Of a stretch of DNA of 64,000 bases, positions 28,076 through 36,778 are shown piece by piece. The position numbers and the translations under genes are program-made. Under the pieces are notes generated by a model, which made no database searches, was not told where the DNA came from, and worked only from the letters and a program-made list of their open reading frames with translations. Position 1 is the first letter of the stretch, and every line of letters starts with the position of its first letter. Source of the DNA: Achromobacter xylosoxidans (lineage in GTDB: Bacteria; Pseudomonadota; Gammaproteobacteria; Burkholderiales; Burkholderiaceae_B); assembly GCF_002192695.1 (NCBI RefSeq), contig NZ_MTLG01000110.1, positions 62,001-126,000 on the forward strand, read 5' to 3'.

Positions 28076-28120
28076 GGCCGCGCGTCGCGCTGTTGCTACA
28101 GTGACAACGAGAACTTCATC

Positions 28121-30052
28121 ATGTGCGGAATAGTCGGGATTTGGGGCCCTGTCGGGAACAAGGCGCAGGTGTTGGCGGAAAGCTGCCGCCGCATCCGCCA
28201 TCGTGGGCCGGACAGCAACGGTTTCTGGGAAGATCCCGAGGCCGAACTGGCGCTGGCGCACGTGCGCCTGGCGATCCTCGACCTGACCGAGGCGGGCCAT
28301 CAGCCCATGACGTCGGCTTGCGGCCGCTATGTCATGGTGTTCAACGGCGAAATCTACAACCATCTGGACATCCGCAAGCAGCTCGAGCAATCGGCGCTGG
28401 CGCCGTCCTGGCGCGGCCATTCCGATACGGAAACGCTGTTGGCGGGCTTTACCGCCCTGGGCATCGAGGCCACCCTGCAGGCCGCGGTGGGCATGTTCGC
28501 CATCGCGCTGTGGGACCGCGCCTCGCGCAAGCTTGTGCTCGCGCGCGACCGCATGGGCGAAAAGCCGCTGTACTACGGCTACTCGGGGGCCGAGCTGGTG
28601 TTCGCCTCCGAACTCAAGGGCCTGATGCCGATTCCGGGCTTCGGCCGCGAGCTCAACCGCAACGCGCTGGCGTCGTTCATGCGGCACAACTACATTCCGG
28701 CGCCGCAGTCCATTTACCAGGGCATCGCCAAGCTGCCCCCGGGTACCTGGGTCGAATTCACGGCCGACGACACCCGCAGCCGCCGCATGCCCGAGCCGCG
28801 CGTGTACTGGTCGGCCCGCGAAGCCGCGGACAATTCGGCGCAATCGCTGTTGTCGTTCGAGTCCGACGCGCAGGCCGCCGACGCGTTGGAGGGCGTGCTG
28901 TCCAAGGCGGTGGGCGGCCAGATGCTGTCCGACGTGAGCCTGGGCGCCTTCCTGTCCGGCGGCATCGATTCGTCCACCATCGTGGCCCTGATGCAGGCGC
29001 AGAGTTCGCAGCCCGTGCGCACTTTCGCCATCGGTTTTCACGAGAAGGGCTACGACGAGGCGCAGCACGCCAAGGCCGTGGCCACGCACCTCGGCACCGA
29101 CCATACCGAACTGTACGTGACAGCGGAGGACGCGCTGGCCGTGGTGCCCACGCTGGCCGACATGTACGACGAACCGTTCGCGGATTCGTCGCAGATTCCG
29201 ACCTCGCTGGTCACGCGCATGGCGCGCCAGCACGTTACCGTGGCGCTGTCCGGCGACGGCGGCGACGAGCTTTTCGGCGGCTATTCGCGCTATTTCCGTG
29301 TGAACAACTGGTGGCAGCAATGTGAGCGCGTCCCCGCGTTGCTGCGCAAGCCCGCCGGAGCGCTGTTGAGCGCGTCCACCCATCTGCCCGGACGCGGCGC
29401 CTGGCGCGGCAAGGTCGGCAAGCTGGGCGAACTGCTGCGCACCGACACGAGCGGAGAGTTCTACCGCCATTTCGTTTCGTACTGGGCCGACCCTTCGCGC
29501 GTGGTGAAGGGCGGCGTGGAGCCTGTGTCTGAATTCGCCCGGGCGATGCAGGGCTCTACTTTCGAAGCCATGATGAAGCTGGATACGGTGACCTACCTGC
29601 CGGACGACATCCTGGTCAAGGTGGACCGCGCCGCCATGGCGGTCAGCCTGGAAACGCGCGTGCCGCTGATCGACCACCGCGTGTATGAGTTCGCGTGGAG
29701 CCTGCCGCATCAATACAAGGTGCGTGGCAATACCGGCAAGTGGCTGCTGCGCCAGGTGCTGCACCGCCATGTGCCGCAGGCGTTGGTGGACCGTCCCAAG
29801 CGCGGTTTCGCCGTGCCGCTGGCCGCATGGCTGCGCGGCCCGCTGCGCGAATGGGCCGATGCGCTGCTGGACCCGGCGCGCCTGCGCCAGGAGGGCTGGT
29901 TCGAACCCGAGCCCATTTTGCGCAAATGGCGCGAGCACACGTCGGGCCATCGCAATTGGGACAGCCATCTGTGGGGCGTGTTGATGATGCAGGCCTGGCT
30001 TGACCGCTATCGCGGCGGCAAGGAGCAGGGAGGATCGGTTGGGAGTCTTTGA
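28121..30052 (+). CDS. asnB: AsnB-like glutamine amidotransferase, probably amidating a uronic acid
   Basis: 643 residues. The N-terminal class-II glutaminase domain has the nucleophile Cys2 exposed after Met removal (MCGIVGIWG), RHRGPDSNG and FNGEIYNH. The C-terminal synthetase domain has the ATP pyrophosphatase loop SGGIDSS (about 280-286) and SGDGGDELFGGYSRY. By family it is asparagine synthase. Its place in a cluster that makes UDP-GalNAcA, between two glycosyltransferases, matches the WbpS-type enzymes that convert a galacturonic acid carboxylate into a primary amide on surface glycans. From memory, the Bordetella pertussis LPS core locus likewise has an amidotransferase gene among glycosyltransferases. 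True asparagine synthesis cannot be excluded. Confidence 0.88.
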   Translation: MCGIVGIWGPVGNKAQVLAESCRRIRHRGPDSNGFWEDPEAELALAHVRLAILDLTEAGHQPMTSACGRYVMVFNGEIYNHLDIRKQLEQSALAPSWRGHSDTETLLAGFTALGIEATLQAAVGMFAIALWDRASRKLVLARDRMGEKPLYYGYSGAELVFASELKGLMPIPGFGRELNRNALASFMRHNYIPAPQSIYQGIAKLPPGTWVEFTADDTRSRRMPEPRVYWSAREAADNSAQSLLSFESDAQAADALEGVLSKAVGGQMLSDVSLGAFLSGGIDSSTIVALMQAQSSQPVRTFAIGFHEKGYDEAQHAKAVATHLGTDHTELYVTAEDALAVVPTLADMYDEPFADSSQIPTSLVTRMARQHVTVALSGDGGDELFGGYSRYFRVNNWWQQCERVPALLRKPAGALLSASTHLPGRGAWRGKVGKLGELLRTDTSGEFYRHFVSYWADPSRVVKGGVEPVSEFARAMQGSTFEAMMKLDTVTYLPDDILVKVDRAAMAVSLETRVPLIDHRVYEFAWSLPHQYKVRGNTGKWLLRQVLHRHVPQALVDRPKRGFAVPLAAWLRGPLREWADALLDPARLRQEGWFEPEPILRKWREHTSGHRNWDSHLWGVLMMQAWLDRYRGGKEQGGSVGSL

Positions 30053-30055
30053 CGC

Positions 30056-31171
30056 ATGAAAATCTTGATGCTGGTCAGTTCCATGCATGCAGGCGGCGCC
30101 GAACGGGTCGCCGCCACGCTGGTCAACGCGTGGGCCGAACGCGGGGATTCCGTCATCCTGACGCCCACCTACTCGTCCAAGGGCAGCTGCTTCTATCCGC
30201 TGTCGGACAAGGTCGAACTGGCATGGCTGGCGGATCTGGCGGGCACGCGCGCGTCGGGTGGCATGGCCGCATTCAAGCGTCTGCTCGCGTTGCGCAGGCA
30301 CATCCGCGATTCGAAGCCGGACGTGGTGGTGTCTTTCCTGACCAACGTCAACGTGGCCGCCATCCTGGCTTCCCTGGGACTGGGCGTGCCGCTCATCGTC
30401 TGCGAGCGCACCAATCCGGTGGCGGAAACCACGACCGGAACGGTATGGCGCAAGCTGCGCCGTATTCTGTATCCCCGCGCCGACATGGTGACGGTGCAGG
30501 CGGAGGACACCGCCGGCCCGTTCGCGCGGCAGGTGCCTGGCATCAAGCGTCTGGCCGTGATTCCCAATCCTCTGCCCGCGCCCTTGCTGGATGCGCCGCT
30601 GGTGCCGCTGCGCGAAGATGGCGGCTCCCGCGAGCTGCTGGCGATGGGACGCCTGGTCACCGACAAGCAGTTCGACCTGCTGATCGACGTATTCGCGCAA
30701 TTGGCGCCCGATTTTCCGGACTGGAACCTGCGCATCTGGGGCGAAGGCCCCGAGCGCGGCGCGCTGGAGCAGCAGGTCGCGCGCCTGGGTCTGCAGTCGC
30801 GCATCAGCCTGCCCGGCCGTACCGAGGCGCCCTGGGATGAGCTCGCACGCGGCCAGGCTTTCGTGCTGAGTTCGTTGGTGGAAGGTTTTCCCAATGTGTT
30901 GCTGGAAGCCATGTCGCTGGGCCTGCCCTGCGTGGCGTTCGATTGCCCGAGCGGGCCGCGCGAGATGACGCGCAACGGCGAGGACGCCCTGCTGGTGCCT
31001 GCGGGCGATCGCGATGCCTTGCGCGAGGCCTTGCGCCGCCTGCTGGGAGATGCCTCCCTGCGCCGGCAGTTGGGCTTGCGGGGCGCGGCCGCGGTGCGGC
31101 AGCGCTACGCGCTGGACAGCGTGCTGGCGGAATGGGATGAATTGTTCGATGCCGTGCGGGAGGGACGATGA
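30056..31171 (+). CDS. Glycosyltransferase family 4 protein B
   Basis: 371 residues, ATG 3 nt after the amidotransferase stop. GT-B fold with MLVSSMHAGGAERVAATL at the N-terminus, CERTNPVAETT (acceptor-side loop), LLAMGRLVTDKQFDLLIDVF and the donor-site SSLVEGFPNVLLEAMSLG followed by DCPSGPREM. It is closest in the window to the GT4 at 26933. Retaining transferase, cytoplasmic or membrane-associated. Its stop overlaps the next start by 4 nt (ATGA), so the two are translationally coupled. Confidence 0.9.
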   Translation: MKILMLVSSMHAGGAERVAATLVNAWAERGDSVILTPTYSSKGSCFYPLSDKVELAWLADLAGTRASGGMAAFKRLLALRRHIRDSKPDVVVSFLTNVNVAAILASLGLGVPLIVCERTNPVAETTTGTVWRKLRRILYPRADMVTVQAEDTAGPFARQVPGIKRLAVIPNPLPAPLLDAPLVPLREDGGSRELLAMGRLVTDKQFDLLIDVFAQLAPDFPDWNLRIWGEGPERGALEQQVARLGLQSRISLPGRTEAPWDELARGQAFVLSSLVEGFPNVLLEAMSLGLPCVAFDCPSGPREMTRNGEDALLVPAGDRDALREALRRLLGDASLRRQLGLRGAAAVRQRYALDSVLAEWDELFDAVREGR

Positions 31172-32325
31172 ACGCCCGGCGGCTGCGTGTCCTGCACGTC
31201 ATCACCGGCCTGGGGCAGGGGGGCGCGGAGTCCGTGCTGTTCCGCCTGGCCACCTACCCGGGGGCGGATGTCGAGCATGTCGTCGTGTCGCTGACCGACG
31301 AGGGCATTTATGGCGAGCGCCTGCGCGCGACCGGCGTCGCCGTGCATGCGCTGGGCATGAAGCGCGGACGCGTCAGCCTGGGAGGCTTCATGGCGTTGCG
31401 CTCGCTGATCGCCGCGGCGCGTCCCGACGCGGTGCAGACCTGGATGTACCACGCCGATCTGATCGGCGGCCTGGCGGCGCGCCTGACGGGCGTGCGCTCC
31501 ATTGCCTGGGGCATCCGCAATTCCGGCGAACACCTGGAGCGCAGCAGCCGTTCGGCGCGCCTGGTGTTGCGTGCGTGCGCGCTGCTGTCGGGCCGCGTAC
31601 CCAAGGCCATCGTGTGCGCCGCCCAGAAGTCGGCCGAACGCCATGCCGACAAAGGCTATGACCGCGAACGCATGGTGGTGATCGCCAATGGCTATGATCT
31701 GTCGCGTTTTGCGCCGAACGACGAGGCCCGGCAGCGCGTGCGCGCGCAATGGGGGCTGCCGCAGGATGTTCCTGCCATCGGCTGCGTGGCCCGCTGGGAT
31801 CCGCTGAAGGACCATGCCAACCTGTTGCGCGCCGTCGCCGCGCTGGTGCGCGATGGACGCGACGCTGGACTGCGTTGCGTGCTGATAGGCCGCGGCATGG
31901 ATACGGCAAATGCGGAGCTGGCAGCGCTGATCGACCGGCTGGGCCTGCGTGACCGGCTGGTGCTGGCGGGTCCCAGCGACGATGTGCCCGCCGCGATGAA
32001 CGGACTGGACCTGCACGTCCTGTCCAGCTGCGCGGAGGGCTTCCCCAATGTGGTGGCCGAGGCCATGGCCTGCGGCGTCTATTGCGTCGTGACGGATGTG
32101 GGCGACGCCGCCTATATCGTCGGCAATGCCGGCGTGGTGGTGCCGCCCGAGCAGTCCGAGGCGCTGGCGCGCGGCATTGAGATGGCCTTGCGCGAGGTCG
32201 CGTCGCGCGGCCGTGCGCGCGCGGGCGAGGCAGGCCGCGCCCGCGTGCTGGAAAATTTCGACCTTGCGCGCATGGTGCAAAGTTACATCGCGGTATGGCG
32301 CCGCATCTCTGGAGTGCAAGCATGA
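31168..32325 (+). CDS. Glycosyltransferase family 4 protein C
   Basis: 385 residues. VLHVITGLGQGGAESVLFRL is the usual GT4 opening, followed by PDAVQTWMYHADLIGGLAARLTG and the GVRSIAWGIRNS segment. The donor site is SSCAEGFPNVVAEAMACG with VTDVGDAAYIVG. It starts inside the previous gene (4-nt ATGA overlap) and ends with another 4-nt overlap into the next, a tight coupling typical of glycan operons. Its sugar and linkage cannot be read from sequence. Confidence 0.9.
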   Translation: MNARRLRVLHVITGLGQGGAESVLFRLATYPGADVEHVVVSLTDEGIYGERLRATGVAVHALGMKRGRVSLGGFMALRSLIAAARPDAVQTWMYHADLIGGLAARLTGVRSIAWGIRNSGEHLERSSRSARLVLRACALLSGRVPKAIVCAAQKSAERHADKGYDRERMVVIANGYDLSRFAPNDEARQRVRAQWGLPQDVPAIGCVARWDPLKDHANLLRAVAALVRDGRDAGLRCVLIGRGMDTANAELAALIDRLGLRDRLVLAGPSDDVPAAMNGLDLHVLSSCAEGFPNVVAEAMACGVYCVVTDVGDAAYIVGNAGVVVPPEQSEALARGIEMALREVASRGRARAGEAGRARVLENFDLARMVQSYIAVWRRISGVQA

Positions 32326-33455
32326 GCGCAGGGCGCCGTCTGCTGTTTGTCGTCAACAATCCGGCCTTCTTCATGTCGCACCGCGTGCCCGTGGCACTGG
32401 CCGCGCAACGGGCAGGCTACGAGGTGCATGTGGCGACGATGGACGGTCCGGCCGTGGCCGACATCGAGGCGCTGGGCATGACGCATCACGCCATACCCAT
32501 GACGCGCAGCGGCAAGCATCCCTTGCAGGAGTTGGGCACGCTGCTGGCCCTGATACGGCTGTTCCGCCGGCTGCGTCCGCAAGTCGTGCATCTGGTCACG
32601 ATCAAGCCCGTGCTATACGGCGGCATCGCGGCGCGCCTGACGCGCGTGCCCGGGATGGTCGCGGCGATTTCCGGACTGGGCTTCGTGTTCCTGTCCAATT
32701 CGTTGAAGATGAAACTGGTGCGCGCCGTGGTGGCGCGGCTATACCGGCTGGCGCTGGGCCATCCCAACAGCCGCGTGATCTTCCAGAACGCCAGCGACCG
32801 CGATCTGCTCAAGTCGCTGGGCGCGGTGCGCGACGCCCAGGTCGTCATGATCCGAGGCGCGGGCGTGGACCTGAACGAGTATCGGGCCGAGCCCGAACCG
32901 CCGGCGCCGCCAGTCGTGGCGACCATGGTGGCGCGGCTATTGCGAGACAAGGGCGTGCAGGAATTCGTGCAGGCGGCAAGGCTGCTGCGCGAGCGCGGCC
33001 TGCCCATCACGATGCAGCTGGTCGGGGGCGTGGACGATGGCAATCCCGCATCGGCGACGCAGGACGACGTGGATGCCTGGCAGCGGGAAGGATGCGTGCG
33101 CGCGCTGGGCGAACGCGGCGACGTGGCCGCGCTATATGCGGCGTCGCATATCGCGGTGCTGCCTTCCTACCGCGAAGGCCTGCCCAAGTCGCTGATCGAG
33201 GCCGCGGCGTGCGCGCGCGCGGTCGTGACCACCGATGTGCCTGGTTGCCGCGATGCGATCGAACCCGGCGAGACCGGGTTGCTGGTGCCGGTGCGCGATG
33301 CGCAGGCGCTGGCGGACGCCATCGCCCGTCTGGCCGAGGATCCGGCCTTGCGGCAGTCCATGGGCGCCGCGGGCAGGGTGTTGGCTGAGCGCGAGTTCAA
33401 CATCGAGCGCGTGGCGCGGATCCAAGTGGAAATCTACGACGCGCTCGGCGCCTGA
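32322..33455 (+). CDS. Glycosyltransferase family 4 protein D (PglA/WbpT-like)
   Basis: 377 residues from ATG at 32322, overlapping the previous stop by 4 nt; an upstream frame extension to 32295 lies inside the previous gene. FVVNNPAFFMSHRVPVALAA, HLVTIKPVLYGGIAAR and GLGFVFLSNS are typical of the GT4 branch that includes PglA and other HexNAc transferases acting early on lipid-linked sugars. The donor site is PSYREGLPKSLIEAAACA with TTDVPGCRDAI. Last gene of the cluster; a GC hairpin separates it from the convergent pgi gene. Confidence 0.9.
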   Translation: MSAGRRLLFVVNNPAFFMSHRVPVALAAQRAGYEVHVATMDGPAVADIEALGMTHHAIPMTRSGKHPLQELGTLLALIRLFRRLRPQVVHLVTIKPVLYGGIAARLTRVPGMVAAISGLGFVFLSNSLKMKLVRAVVARLYRLALGHPNSRVIFQNASDRDLLKSLGAVRDAQVVMIRGAGVDLNEYRAEPEPPAPPVVATMVARLLRDKGVQEFVQAARLLRERGLPITMQLVGGVDDGNPASATQDDVDAWQREGCVRALGERGDVAALYAASHIAVLPSYREGLPKSLIEAAACARAVVTTDVPGCRDAIEPGETGLLVPVRDAQALADAIARLAEDPALRQSMGAAGRVLAEREFNIERVARIQVEIYDALGA

Positions 33456-33463
33456 ACCGACGT

Positions 33464-33486
33464 GCCGGCGCCGGACGGGCGCCGGC
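33464..33486. terminator. GC-rich hairpin between convergent operons
   Basis: GCCGGCGCC (33464-33472) and GGCGCCGGC (33478-33486), 5-nt loop, between the stop of the last glycosyltransferase gene and the stop of pgi. It would work in both directions. No T-run, so termination may depend on another factor. Confidence 0.55.
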
Positions 33487-33492
33487 CAGACC

Positions 33493-35046
33493 TCAAGGAC
33501 GGCGCGTGATCGCGTCGATCCAGTAGCGGGTAGAGGGGTCCTGCCGGCTGGCCTGCTGCGAATTCAGCTCGTGCATGATGCCCTTGGCCAGCGCCTTGCC
33601 GAATTCCACGCCCCATTGGTCAAAGGGGTTGATACCCCACACCACGCCCTGGGTGAACACCTTGTGCTCGTACAGCGCCAGCAGCGCGCCCAGGGTGTAG
33701 GCTTCCAGGTGCGGCAGCACGATGAGCGAGGACGGCCGGCCGCCGGGGTGGACGCGGTGCCGCGCCAACAGCCGCGCGCGGTCTGGATCGCTTTCGATGG
33801 CGGAGGTCTCGGCCAGCGCTTCCTCGAAGGACTTGCCGCGCAGCAGCGCGGAACGCTGCGCCAGGCAGTTGGCGATCAGCAGCTCGTGATGCCGCGCGTA
33901 GGCGTGATCGGGTTTTTCGCAGAGGATGAAATCGACGGGAGCGCCCCGGGTGTCCTGGTGCAGCCACTGGAAGAAGGTGTGCTGGCAGTCGGTGCCCGAC
34001 ATGCCCCAGACGGCCGGGCCGGTGGGCACGCCGGCCGGGCTGCCGTCGGCGGTCGCGACCTTGCCCAGCGATTCCATTTCCAGCTGCTGGGCCCAAGGCA
34101 CGATGTGATAGAGCCGCGAATCATAGGGCGCGATCACCAGGGAGTCGTAGCCCAGCACGCTGCGGTTCACGACGCCGGCCAGCGCTAGCTGGACGGGCGC
34201 GTTTTCCTCGATCGGGGCGGTGCGGAAATGCTCGTCCATGGCGGCGGCGCCCGCCAGCAACTGGTCGAACGCGTCGGTGCCCAGCGCCAGCGCGACCGGC
34301 AGGCTGATCGCGGACCAGAGCGAATAGCGTCCGCCCACCCAGTCCCAGATCTGGAAGATGTGGTCGGGCAGGATGCCCAGATTCAGGGCCGCCTCGACGT
34401 TGGCGGTGACCGCCACGACCTGCTTGATCGGATCGGCCACGCCGGCATCGCGCAGCCAGTTCATGGCGACCTCGGCATTGGCCAGCGGCTCGGTCGTGGT
34501 GAACGACTTGGAGGCGACGATGACCAGGGTGTCGTGCGGATCCAGCCGGCTCATCGCGTCAGCAACCGAATGCGAATCCACGTTGGACGCGAAACGCACT
34601 TCGCGCCGCGCGCCGCCGTGGCGCAGGGCGCGCGTCACCAGCCGCGGGCCCCAGTCGCTGCCGCCTATGCCCAGGTGCAACACGCTGCCATAGCGTCCGG
34701 CCGCGTCGGCCTGGCGCACGAATTCGCGCATGCGTTCGCGTTCGGCGAGCACGGACTGGGCTACCCGGGCGGGTGGTTGGGGGGCGCGCAGGGCCGTATG
34801 CCAGGCGGCGCGCTGCTCGGTCCAGTTGGCGTTGCCGCCATCGAACAGGCAAGCCCGGGCAGCATCGAAGCCCTGCTGTTCGAGCAGCGCGGCCTCGGCT
34901 TTTTGCAGGTCCGGCGAATAGGCCTGCGCGCTCAGGTCCAGGCGCAGCCCGGGAGCATTGAGGACGCGCAATTGCTCGCCGCGCCGCGGAGCGGCGCGCG
35001 TGGCTGCGATGAACTGTTGCCAGGCAGGGCTGTTCGATAAGGACAT
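33493..35046 (-). CDS. pgi: Glucose-6-phosphate isomerase
   Basis: 517 residues from ATG at 35046; a TTG two codons earlier (35052) is an alternative. SVLHLGIGGSDWGPRLVTRAL, SKSFTTTEP (phosphate binding), GGRYSLWSAISLP and the catalytic GTDCQHTFFQWLHQ plus C-terminal QWGVEFGKALAK are all conserved. It interconverts glucose-6-phosphate and fructose-6-phosphate. Its start lies 8 nt after the stop of the phosphohexomutase gene, so the two form an operon supplying hexose phosphates for the sugar nucleotides used in the adjacent, convergent glycan cluster. Confidence 0.97.
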   Translation of the reverse strand: MSLSNSPAWQQFIAATRAAPRRGEQLRVLNAPGLRLDLSAQAYSPDLQKAEAALLEQQGFDAARACLFDGGNANWTEQRAAWHTALRAPQPPARVAQSVLAERERMREFVRQADAAGRYGSVLHLGIGGSDWGPRLVTRALRHGGARREVRFASNVDSHSVADAMSRLDPHDTLVIVASKSFTTTEPLANAEVAMNWLRDAGVADPIKQVVAVTANVEAALNLGILPDHIFQIWDWVGGRYSLWSAISLPVALALGTDAFDQLLAGAAAMDEHFRTAPIEENAPVQLALAGVVNRSVLGYDSLVIAPYDSRLYHIVPWAQQLEMESLGKVATADGSPAGVPTGPAVWGMSGTDCQHTFFQWLHQDTRGAPVDFILCEKPDHAYARHHELLIANCLAQRSALLRGKSFEEALAETSAIESDPDRARLLARHRVHPGGRPSSLIVLPHLEAYTLGALLALYEHKVFTQGVVWGINPFDQWGVEFGKALAKGIMHELNSQQASRQDPSTRYWIDAITRRP

Positions 35047-35054
35047 AGGCAAAA

Positions 35055-36446
35055 CTAGAAAGGCAGATCGGCTTGCGGCGCGAGCTTGCTCAGCTCGCGA
35101 CGGAAGTCGGCTTGTATGCGTTGCAGCGCCGCCGGCGTCTGCGCCTCGAAGCGCAGCACGACGACGGGAGTGGTGTTCGAGGGGCGGGCCAGGCCGAAGC
35201 CGTCAGGGTATTCCGCGCGCACGCCATCGATCGTGATCACGCGGTCCGCGCCGGGGAACTGCCCCTGGTCTTGCAGGGCCTGGACCAGGGTGAAGGGCTG
35301 GCCTTCTTCCATTTCCAGCTTCAGTTCGGGGGTGGAAACGTCTTGCGGCAGGGCTTCCAGCACCGCGCAGGGGTCGGCGTCGCGCGACACGATCTCCAGC
35401 AAGCGGGCGCCCGTGTAGAGTCCATCGTCGAAGCCGTACCAGCGTTCCTTGAAGAAGATATGGCCGCTCATCTCGCCGGCCAGCGGCGCGCCGGTTTCGG
35501 CCAGCTTGGCCTTCACCAGCGAATGGCCGGTCTTCCACATCAGCGGCACGCCGCCGGCGGCTTCGACCGACAGGCCGACGTGGCGGCTGCACTTCACGTC
35601 ATAGATGATGGTGGCGCCCGGGTTGCGGTCCAGCACGTCGCGGGCGAACAGCACCAGTTGGCGGTCCGGCCAGACGATCTGGCCCGATTTCGTCACCACG
35701 CCCAGGCGATCGCCGTCGCCGTCGAAGGCCAGGCCCAGTTCGCAGTCGGTCTCGGCCACGCACTTGATCAGGTCCTGCAGGTTCTTGGGTTCGGCGGGGT
35801 CGGGGTGATGGTTGGGGAAGGTGCCGTCGACTTCGCAGAACAGTTCGGTGACTTCGCAGCCCAGGGCGCGGAACAGCGCCGGGGCGACTGCGCCGGCCAC
35901 GCCGTTGCCGCAATCGATGGCGATCTTCATGGGCCGGGCCAGCTTGACGCCCGATGCCACGCGCGCGATATAGGCGGCCACCAGATCCAGCTGGCGGCGC
36001 GCGCCGGGCCGCGCCGCCGGGGCGCTGGCGGGGCCGTTCATGCTGGCGGCCAGCGCCTGCACGTCCTCGCCGTAGAGCGCGCGGCCGCCCATCATCATCT
36101 TGAAGCCGTTGTACTTGGGCGGGTTGTGGCTGCCGGTGATGGCGACGCCAGAGCCCGTCTGCATGACGTTGGCGGCGAAATAGACCAGGGGCGTGGGCAC
36201 CATGCCGATGTCCAGGGTGTCGACGCCGCCTTCCAACATGCCTTCCTGCAGCGCCACGGACAGCATTTCGCTGCTCAGGCGGCCGTCGCGGCCGACGACC
36301 AGGGTCTGTACGCCGTGTTCGCGCGCGCGGGCAGCCAGCGCCACGCCCAGGGCGCGGGCGAAGCGCGCGTCGATCAGGTCGGGCACGGTGCCGCGGATGT
36401 CATAGGCCTTGAAGACCGAGCCCGGGAATTGCGTGTTGTCGCCCAC
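35055..36446 (-). CDS. Phosphomannomutase/phosphoglucomutase
   Basis: 463 residues, the AlgC/ManB type. FKAYDIRGTVPD opens domain 1, the active-site phosphoserine is Ser106 in VAITGSHNPPKYNGFK, FDGDGDRLGVV binds the metal, GEMSGHIFFKE recognises the sugar, and the C-terminal RPSNTTPVVVLRFE binds phosphate. It interconverts hexose 6- and 1-phosphates, for GDP-mannose and UDP-glucose routes. The first gene of a two-gene minus-strand operon with pgi, divergent from the biotin-carboxylase-like gene. Confidence 0.95.
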   Translation of the reverse strand: MGDNTQFPGSVFKAYDIRGTVPDLIDARFARALGVALAARAREHGVQTLVVGRDGRLSSEMLSVALQEGMLEGGVDTLDIGMVPTPLVYFAANVMQTGSGVAITGSHNPPKYNGFKMMMGGRALYGEDVQALAASMNGPASAPAARPGARRQLDLVAAYIARVASGVKLARPMKIAIDCGNGVAGAVAPALFRALGCEVTELFCEVDGTFPNHHPDPAEPKNLQDLIKCVAETDCELGLAFDGDGDRLGVVTKSGQIVWPDRQLVLFARDVLDRNPGATIIYDVKCSRHVGLSVEAAGGVPLMWKTGHSLVKAKLAETGAPLAGEMSGHIFFKERWYGFDDGLYTGARLLEIVSRDADPCAVLEALPQDVSTPELKLEMEEGQPFTLVQALQDQGQFPGADRVITIDGVRAEYPDGFGLARPSNTTPVVVLRFEAQTPAALQRIQADFRRELSKLAPQADLPF

Positions 36447-36778
36447 GGCGGTTCCTTGGATGTTGGGTTGCAGCTCGGGTCTTGGCGCGGATTCTGGTAA
36501 ACCCGCGTATCAAAACGCGCCTGGCTGGGGTTAAACCGGAATTATCCCCCATTGGCGCTCCCCCTTCATCCGACAGACGGCGTAGGGCTTTTTCCGTCTT
36601 TGCACCGGGGCAGGCGATCCGCCCCGATCTGGTGCGCGCGCGGGCGCTGGCGCCTTGTTCCGGTGCGTCGCGCCGCCTTCCGCCGGGGGCTTGCCCAGGG
36701 GGCGGCGCATGGCATAAAACTTGCTCGTCGTCCGAAGGTGATACGCTTGCTATGCAAGCAGAAAGACCGGGAGGGGCC
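36447..36778. other. 332-bp divergent intergenic region
   Basis: Separates the phosphohexomutase gene (minus) from the biotin-carboxylase-like gene (plus), so it must carry promoters for both. An open frame continues through it from 36482 into the plus-strand gene, but it is arginine- and proline-rich and lacks homology to biotin carboxylase. Near the 3' end the short palindrome GCTTGCTATGCAAGC (36745-36759) could be an operator. No clear -35/-10 pair was found. Confidence 0.5.

Noticed and set aside
27335-30700. A 1121-codon minus-strand open frame antisense to GT4 and asnB genes
   Set aside because: Same reasoning: it overlaps three well-supported plus-strand genes and has His/Gln/Arg-rich composition with no motif.
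36482-36778. N-terminal extension of the biotin-carboxylase-like protein
   Set aside because: The added residues are Arg/Pro-rich with no match to biotin carboxylase, and a good ribosome site precedes ATG 36779.
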